Notes under the pieces: generated by a model
Told to the model about the DNA's origin: nothing
The model's input: the letters and a program-made list of their open reading frames with translations, nothing else
Databases searched by the model: none
Part shown: piece by piece, positions 18,902 through 24,839 of the stretch
Layout of the letters: every line of letters starts with the position of its first letter
Position numbering within the stretch: the first letter of the stretch is position 1
NCBI GenBank assembly: GCA_000277445.1
Contig: AJWJ01000348.1
Coordinates: forward strand, 1 to 24,839
DNA: 24,839 nt
Reading direction: 5' to 3'
Source of the DNA: Polysphondylium violaceum
Taxonomy: Eukaryota; Evosea; Eumycetozoa; Dictyosteliales; Dictyosteliaceae
Program-made: the position numbers and the translations under genes

Positions 18902-20353
18902 TTAATAAGTGTAAACATTTAAACTTTTAATGGTTTGTGGACCAGTAAAGTAGTTTTGTGGATCGTAAGAGGTCTTAATTTGTCTAAGACGTGGATAGTT
19001 TTCAGCATAGTAAGAATCTTCCCAACAGTCGAGTTCATCATCTGGGTAATTTTGGTAAACTTCACCAGAAGAGTATGGGCTCATCTTTTTATCGGCTTTC
19101 TTGGCCCAATCGTGGTATTCTTCTTCGAGGGTAGAGGTAACGTATGAGGATAACCAGACAGCATTCCATGGGTGAGATCTGTGGACGTAAGCGTTGTAGT
19201 TTCTTGGTCTGTTTAACATTTCACCACCTTGCCAGTAGAGGTTTAATCTAGCAGTGTTGTAAGTGTATGGGCTGCTTGGAGAGTCTTCCATGACCATTTT
19301 AATTCTACGGATGGTTTGTTTGGTGATTTCAGTGAGGAAGGAACCTTTGGTGAAGGATCTACGAGCTTTTGGATCAGTACCAGTTCTAACGGTATCATAG
19401 TATGATTGGGTGGTTGGGAAAGCAGTTGGGGTGGCAACACCTGGGATAGTGAGGAATGGAGCACATTGAGCGGCAGCGGCACCATTGGTTGGGTCTAAAT
19501 GAGAGAAACAAGAGAGGGCAACGGATGGAGTGGCAGCAGCACCAGATTTCCAAGCGGTAAAGTAGAGATTGACAGTGTTTGGCATAGTTTGAGAGAATTC
19601 GTTGACAAATTTGAGGACGGCTTCAAAATCATTCCAGTTGTATTGAATCCAGTTGGAATAATAAGTTGGTCTCATATTGTAAGCTTTGTATTTGATTTGA
19701 GTGACAATACCGAAACCACCGTGACCAGCACCTCTGAGAGCCCAATAGAGATCAGTGTTTTCTTGAGCATTGGCAACGACGACGGTTCTGTTGGCAAGGA
19801 CAACTTCTAATTCAAGAATGTTATCGACGGTATGACCAAAGACAGTGGAGAGATCGTTGGCACCACCACCTAAGGAGAGACCACCAATACCGACGGATGG
19901 ACAGGAACCACCTGGAGTACCAACGCCAAAATCTTTGGTGTATTCGTACATTTCGACCCATTTGTTACCGGTTTGAGCAGTGATGGTCATATCGGCGGCA
20001 TTGAAAACTTTGTTTTTCATGTATTGGAGATCAATGTTGACAGTGTCATCCAAGGCAGATAAAGCAGAGGCAGAGTGACCACCAGATCTAATAGAGACAC
20101 GGAGATTGTTAGTTTGAGCGTATTCAAGAGCTAATTGAACGGCGGCAGTGTTGTATGGTTGGAGGATAACAGTTGGAATTCTGTTGTAACGATGGTTGTA
20201 ACCAAATCTGGCACTATTGAATTCAGAGTCCTTTTGTTGGATGACTCTACCATTTCCGGTGGCGTAATTGGCAGTCAATTGGACTAAGGTTAAAGCATGT
20301 GTGGATGCCACAAGTATGCTTGCAATTAAGAGAAAGCAAGTTAAAAATTTCAT
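18902..20353 (-). CDS. Secreted FAD-linked oxidase, berberine-bridge-enzyme type
   Basis: Single exon, 483 aa from the ATG at 20353, TAA stop. An in-frame ATG 18 codons upstream is rejected because 20353 gives a clean signal peptide (MKFLTCFLLIASILVASTHA). The FAD-binding domain covers about residues 45-215. His93 in IRSGGHS and Cys151 in GGSCPSVGIGG fall where bicovalent FAD attaches in berberine-bridge-type enzymes. The C-terminal BBE segment is present (ENYPRLRQIKTSYDPQNYF, about 447-465). Such enzymes oxidise sugars, alcohols or alkaloid-like substrates with O2, releasing H2O2; the substrate here is unknown. Codon use favours C-ending codons and the gene is visibly less AT-rich than its neighbours, suggesting high expression. 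A GT-rich box lies 112 bp upstream of the start. Confidence 0.93.
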   Translation of the reverse strand: MKFLTCFLLIASILVASTHALTLVQLTANYATGNGRVIQQKDSEFNSARFGYNHRYNRIPTVILQPYNTAAVQLALEYAQTNNLRVSIRSGGHSASALSALDDTVNIDLQYMKNKVFNAADMTITAQTGNKWVEMYEYTKDFGVGTPGGSCPSVGIGGLSLGGGANDLSTVFGHTVDNILELEVVLANRTVVVANAQENTDLYWALRGAGHGGFGIVTQIKYKAYNMRPTYYSNWIQYNWNDFEAVLKFVNEFSQTMPNTVNLYFTAWKSGAAATPSVALSCFSHLDPTNGAAAAQCAPFLTIPGVATPTAFPTTQSYYDTVRTGTDPKARRSFTKGSFLTEITKQTIRRIKMVMEDSPSSPYTYNTARLNLYWQGGEMLNRPRNYNAYVHRSHPWNAVWLSSYVTSTLEEEYHDWAKKADKKMSPYSSGEVYQNYPDDELDCWEDSYYAENYPRLRQIKTSYDPQNYFTGPQTIKSLNVYTY

Positions 20354-21749
20354 TTTTTTTAAAAATACAAAATGTCTTTTAAGAGTTGTAGTACAGGGGG
20401 TTAACAATTAAAGGTATTTATGAAAAAACAAAAATAGTGTGAAAAAAGAGTAGTATTACGTAAAGTGTGGTGTGGTGTTACAGATATAGAAAAAAAAAAA
20501 TTTTAGATATAGATATAAATCTATACTAATGTATTGTTACAAAAAAGAGGAGATTGGCTAATGATTTTGAACAAGAAAAACTTTGTCCTTTTTATACTCT
20601 TGGTTTTTTTGTCCAGAGAAAAAAAAAAAAAAAAATACTTTTTTTTTTTCTATATTTCTCAAAAAACTGATGTGTATTAGTTTGTGGAATGATGGTGATA
20701 TTTTTTTTTCTCAGTATGTGTGAGGAAAGACCTTTGAAAAAAAAGGGCCAATCAAGTTAATGAGGAAAGGCTCTAAGGGTGTTGGTGGGGGTCCACAAAT
20801 TTTGTCACACTTTGACAGAATTTGGAGAAAATCGATAAAATCACAGGGGTATTGTATAATGGAGGATAGGCTTTGAATCTCTAAAAAAACGAATCAAACC
20901 TTGCGTATATCTCAAATTTGTGATTGATTTTATGCAACCAATCAACAAGAGCCTATGAACCTAAAGATTTTTTTCAATTTTTAAAAATTTTTAATTTTGT
21001 TTTTTTTTCAATCAAAAGAAGTTTTTTTGCCCACTTAGATATTTTTTTTTTGGTGAGGTTTTTGAACGATCAAGTAATTCATATAAAATCATTTGGGGAA
21101 AAATTTTAAAAAATCAGATTTAACGTTATGGTGCGCGCGTTTAACTTTGAAACCGTTCTATTTTATAAGACAGGCTCCATCCCTTTTTGCTCTGAACTCA
21201 TACCCTCTGCTAAAAATAATGAGGGCTAAGGAGATAGATTGTTACCTTTAGTACGATACGTATAATAAATTTAAAAGTATTCGTTCTTATTTATTTTTGT
21301 AAATTTGTTTCAAGGATCCTGCAAATATCTGTGTAGAAGGTTTTTTTCATTTTCTAAAAATCGAGATGAAAATCTTGATTTGTGAAAAAAAAAACAAATT
21401 AATAACATATGATCACCTCAATCCACACATCACATTTTTTCACACCACATATTCATCATTTTCATTGATCGATTAATTAAGATTTATAACCACTTTAATT
21501 GTTTGCACTTTGATTGTTTGTGAATTTAAGTGAAATTTAAAATCTCAGAGATGTGATCACTTCTTAGATTTTTGTCTATCTGAAATCAAAGGAAAAGGGA
21601 TATTAAAGTTTGTTATAATTAGGATCTAGATAAATAAAGAACACAAGACCTTAAGTAAATTCTTTGCAAAGAAAAAAAAAATAAAAAAAAAAAAACCCAC
21701 TTTTAACATTTATTCATTCTTTAGTTGGTCCAAAGAACAAGTTTGTTGT
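20354..21749. other. 1.4-kb intergenic region
   Basis: No gene seen. It contains a GT-rich box GTGTGGTGTGGTG (20465-20477) upstream of the oxidase gene, CCAATCAA motifs (near 20749 and 20937), long A and T runs, and a GC-richer stretch at about 21121-21260. That stretch includes TGCGCGCGTTTAAC (21132-21145) and a CCCTC/GAGGG stem (21203-21207, 21221-21225). The 3' end of the hydrolase gene lies at the right side. Confidence 0.5.
20465..20477 (-). promoter_or_regulatory. GT-rich G-box-like element upstream of oxidase
   Basis: GTGTGGTGTGGTG on the plus strand, i.e. a CACCACACCACAC box on the coding strand of the oxidase, 112 bp before its ATG. It resembles GBF-binding CA-rich boxes. Binding is inferred only. 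Confidence 0.4.
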
Positions 21750-22688
21750 TCATTCTAATTCACAATCTCTGAGGAATCTTTGCAAAAAGTCTCTATAGTT
21801 TTGAATATCAATTTTGGAAGTTGGAATTAAATGACCATGTTCATGTACATAGCAATTGGGAGAAGAGAAATGATGAGATAAACATTCACAATTTGTAGCA
21901 GATACCAATTCATCAGCTTTTCCCCAAACGTGAAGTGTTGGTGTGGTGATTTTAGCGAGTGGGTAGTTTGGATTTGAAGAACAAGATGATTCACATGAGC
22001 CAGAGGATTCATTTGAGGATGCCGGATATAGGCTTTGATGAATGGTTGCTCTACTTTGAAATCCACTAAATAATAGACCAAATTTTAATGAAAAACATTC
22101 ATCAAAGTTTAATGGCATGTTGTTATTATTATTGTTATTGTTGTGGTGGTGGTGATTATGATAGTTGTTGTTTTGATGGTGATCAGAATCATTAATTAAT
22201 GATGAAATTGAACACATAAGTCCACTAAGAACGGCACCTTGAGAAAATCCAAGAATACCATCAAATGGACCTTGATTAATAAATACTTTTCGAAGGTAGT
22301 CAATAGTAGTTTCCCAACCACGATATTCTTTACCATCTTTTGATGCTCTCCACCAAGAAGCAGTTCCTTTTGATTCATCGACAATATGAGGTGCATCAAT
22401 ATAAACTAAAGTTGAGTAAGTGTTGATGATGGAAATAATGATGATGGTTGTAAAAAAGATAAAGAGAATTTAAATTTTTAAATGTTAGTATTATTCTTTT
22501 TATCGAATAATAATACCAAAATCATAAACACATCATTATAAACATTATTATTTCACACAATAGTTTAAATTAATTTAAATTAATAAACCATACCAAAATC
22601 AGCAATATCTTTCATAGATTTTCTTTTGTTGTTGTTGAAGAAAAATTAAAATATATATAAATAGGATTAAAGTAAAGAAAATAGGAAT

Positions 22689-22719
<31 letters not shown>

Positions 22720-22889
22720 TAAAAAGGTTAATAAAACTTGAGAGTTCTATAATTTATAATAAAAAATACATACCTTAGTACTGCTGTTTTAGACTTGAAA
22801 ATAGTTCCATTTTGTTTATATCCATGCAAACAAAGGATACGAAGCTTTTTAGTTGGTGTAGTTGATTCGGAGGAATGATTATTATCCAT
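21750..22889 (-). CDS. FSH1/OVCA2-like serine hydrolase
   Basis: Three exons on the minus strand: 22889-22774, 22622-22594 (29 nt) and 22405-21750, 266 aa. All donors are GTATGT/GTATGG-like; acceptors are AAAG and TTTAG. The splices restore the family block LRILCLHGYKQNGTIFKSKTAVLRKSMKDIADFVYIDAPHIV. The catalytic triad of this alpha/beta-hydrolase family is visible: Ser103 in GFSQGA, Asp213 in GKADELV, and His240 in HEHGHLIP. A His/Asn-rich low-complexity insert (about 121-144) lies between the nucleophile and the following strand, and a Ser/Cys-rich loop occupies 177-193. The stop is TGA, which Dictyostelium genes rarely use. Substrates of FSH-type esterases are mostly unknown; the human relative OVCA2 prefers long-chain acyl esters. 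No signal peptide. Nearest neighbour upstream is beyond the window. Confidence 0.87.
22688..22716. repeat. ATA/AAT microsatellite
   Basis: About nine consecutive ATA triplets inside the first intron of the hydrolase gene. Confidence 0.8.
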
Positions 22890-24839
22890 TATTGTTGTTA
22901 TTTGTTTTGATTGGTTTTTTTTTTTTTGTTTTGAAAAGAGTAGTATAGTAGTTATTAAACTAATGAACAAGGAATAAGACAAGAAGAATTTTTTAAGAAA
23001 AAAGAGAAAAAATAGTGAATTGTGTTTGTTTTTGAAATTGAATTATAATAGCAGTAGATACCAATATTGATAATATGATTTCAAGTATTTTTGTGTGTTT
23101 TTTATAAAAATTGAAAGACTGAAAAACAACGATAAAAACAAATAAAACTTGGAAAAAGCTTTGCTGCAAACAAAAAAAAAATAAAAAAGACAGACAAAAT
23201 TACACAAACAAAGAAACTCTTGTTGATTAATTTAGAGTTTTAGATAAATATTTTCAAGAAAATAAATAAATAAAACTTGAACAATAATAATAATAATGAA
23301 TAAATAAAATTACTACTAGGTGGCTGCTTGTTGTTATTAATAACTGATGCTGATTAATAATAAGCTAATGCACTACTGTGTTGTTGTATTTCTACTCTGT
23401 AATAAAAAATTTTTAAAAAAAAGCGATTAGTTTTAGAGGCGCCTTTTTTGATTAATTGATAAATAAAAAATTTTAAAATTGGGGTTTTGGTGTGATACAA
23501 TAATAAATTGGAAAAAAAATCGCACTGTGAAAAAAAAAAGAAAAAAAAAAAAGGTGTGCTGTTTAGGGGTGTAATTTATGCCAATAACCACAGTTCACAC
23601 GAATCTTTGATTTTTTTTGGTGTTTGATAGGTGTGTGATAACCAAAGAGAATGGTTAACCCTCTTTAAAAAACACAAATTTGTGACAGGAATTTACAATA
23701 TTAAATTAAAAAATTAAAAAAAAACAGAGATTAAATTAAATTTTATGCCCAGATTTGATATATTACAGCCATCAAAAGGTGGATAAAAGAAAAAAAAAGG
23801 GAAAGTTTTTTTGTATGTGTTGTAACAAGACTCTATTTATGTCGATTACAATTTTCCACACACATTATATCCAAAAATAAACGTAGAATCATAATCACAT
23901 ACCGAAACAAGTAATGTGTATGTTGTTTGTTGTTATTGTTATTGATGAGGATAAGATGTGAATAAAATTTTACTGGCATGTAAAAGCTTTGTCTTTAGGG
24001 AGAGAGGGGGAAAAAGTAATTAAATTATTTAATTATTTAATTCTTTAATTCTTTTTCTGTTTTTTTTTTTCCTTTTTTGTATTTACTTTACATCGGTGCT
24101 TGTATTTGTATAACAACGACGACGACGATATGATTTATACAGATAAAACATGCCGAAAATAAATGTATAAATTTTTAAAATAAAAAAACAAAATGAGACA
24201 AAGAGATGATCCAAGATAATAGATGAGGAAAAGGTGGAATATTCAGAGGGAAAGATGTAAAATATCGATGCTTGGAGGGTGTGGTGGGGTGTGGTTTAAT
24301 TGCTAGTGTACCCACACATAAATTAATGTCTGAAAGACAATTGATGTTGTCAGATATTATCATAAAATAGTAAATCAAAAAATAATATTATTGAAAAACG
24401 ACAATAACAGATTATCATAATATCTTGTGTGGTGAATTTACATTAGCAGTGGAGTATCAGTTTAGAGACAATAGTAATTAATAAGATAATAATATTAATA
24501 ATAATAAAATAATAATAATAATAATAATTAAATCAATATTGATAATGGACCTATACGCTTTAATCTTTATATTATTAATAAAAAAATATCGTAAAATTAT
24601 ACGAAATTGAAGTGGTGTGATGTAATTTTTTTTTTTTTTTGTTTTTTTTTTTTCGTTTTTCGTCATTGATAGTAGTGATACAATGACAATAATAAAACCA
24701 AAAAACATATATAGGAATTGCTCTTACTCTTGATAATAGTATAATAATCGATTATTATTAATATTATTATTATTATTTTCGAAAAGAAAAAAGAAAAAAA
24801 AAAAAGAAAAAAGTTGCTACACACTCTGAGCCCAAAAAA
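22890..24839. other. 1.95-kb region with no recognisable gene
   Basis: Short ORFs here have low-complexity products and are not convincing. Contents: homopolymer A and T runs, a GGCGCC core near 23438, a strong GT-rich box GGGTGTGGTGGGGTGTGGT (24277-24295), and AAT-rich microsatellites (about 24481-24529, 24745-24775). It may hold the promoter of the hydrolase gene and, at the right side, that of a gene beyond the window. Confidence 0.5.
24277..24295. promoter_or_regulatory. GT-rich G-box-like element
   Basis: GGGTGTGGTGGGGTGTGGT is the longest GT/CA box in the window. It resembles GBF-type elements of Dictyostelium developmental promoters. It is about 1.4 kb from the hydrolase start, so it may serve a gene to the right instead. 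Confidence 0.4.

Noticed and set aside
19243-19810. ORFs in other frames within the oxidase gene
   Set aside because: Shadows of a less AT-rich coding region; no family similarity and fully inside a strong gene.
24175-24708. Small minus-strand ORFs at the right end
   Set aside because: Low-complexity Ile/Leu/Lys products from AAT and poly-T repeats, no splice-consistent extension.
1-24839. tRNA, rRNA, CRISPR, DIRS/TRE-type transposon or viral remnants
   Set aside because: No T-loop-like motifs with matching stems, no repeat-spacer pattern, no long terminal repeats, and no reverse transcriptase or integrase motifs were seen.

Overview
The window looks like nuclear DNA of a dictyostelid social amoeba, probably the Dictyostelium discoideum/purpureum group. 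Intergenic DNA is extremely A+T-rich with long poly-A/T runs and AAT triplet repeats. Introns are short (62-96 nt), AT-rich and GT..AG. Coding regions carry Asn/Thr/Gln/Lys low-complexity runs. The gene content is typical of this group: a Bmp-ectodomain class C receptor, puromycin-sensitive aminopeptidase, ORC2 and berberine-bridge-like oxidases. One ambiguous base (n at 27) suggests a draft assembly. The exact species cannot be fixed from sequence alone.

Layout, left to right: (1) 112-2457 (+), a TRIP4/ASC-1 (yeast Rqt4)-like zinc-finger protein whose C-terminal half looks like a degenerate GH84 O-GlcNAcase-type domain. (2) 2809-5466 and 5772-8505 (+), tandem M1 aminopeptidase genes (psaA type). 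They share near-identical tracts that suggest gene conversion, and one has an extra intron inside its GAMEN motif. (3) 8851-9952 (+), an unrecognised multi-pass membrane protein with a coiled-coil tail, three exons. (4) 10318-11496 (+), an SH3 protein with a cortactin-like acidic N-terminus and two repeat blocks. (5) 11643-12878 (-), ORC2. (6) 13160-14269 (-), a Sec14/CRAL-TRIO lipid-transfer-like protein. (7) about 2.1 kb without a gene, holding a relatively GC-rich cluster of AGGT/ACCT hexamers. (8) 16350-18571 (+), a Grl-type family 3 GPCR. (9) 18902-20353 (-), a secreted FAD-linked oxidase. (10) 21750-22889 (-), an FSH1/OVCA2-like serine hydrolase with a 29-nt microexon. (11) 22890-24839, no gene seen.

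The genes are independent transcription units, not an operon. ORC2 acts in replication licensing, the TRIP4-like protein probably in ribosome-collision/ASCC biology, the SH3 protein at branched actin, and the receptor, oxidase and hydrolase in sensing and metabolism. The observations most worth following are the TRIP4-pseudo-O-GlcNAcase fusion, the cortactin-like Arp2/3-binding motif, the gene conversion and intron difference between the aminopeptidase duplicates, an E2F-like site before ORC2, and unusually long perfect inverted repeats just downstream of several stop codons.
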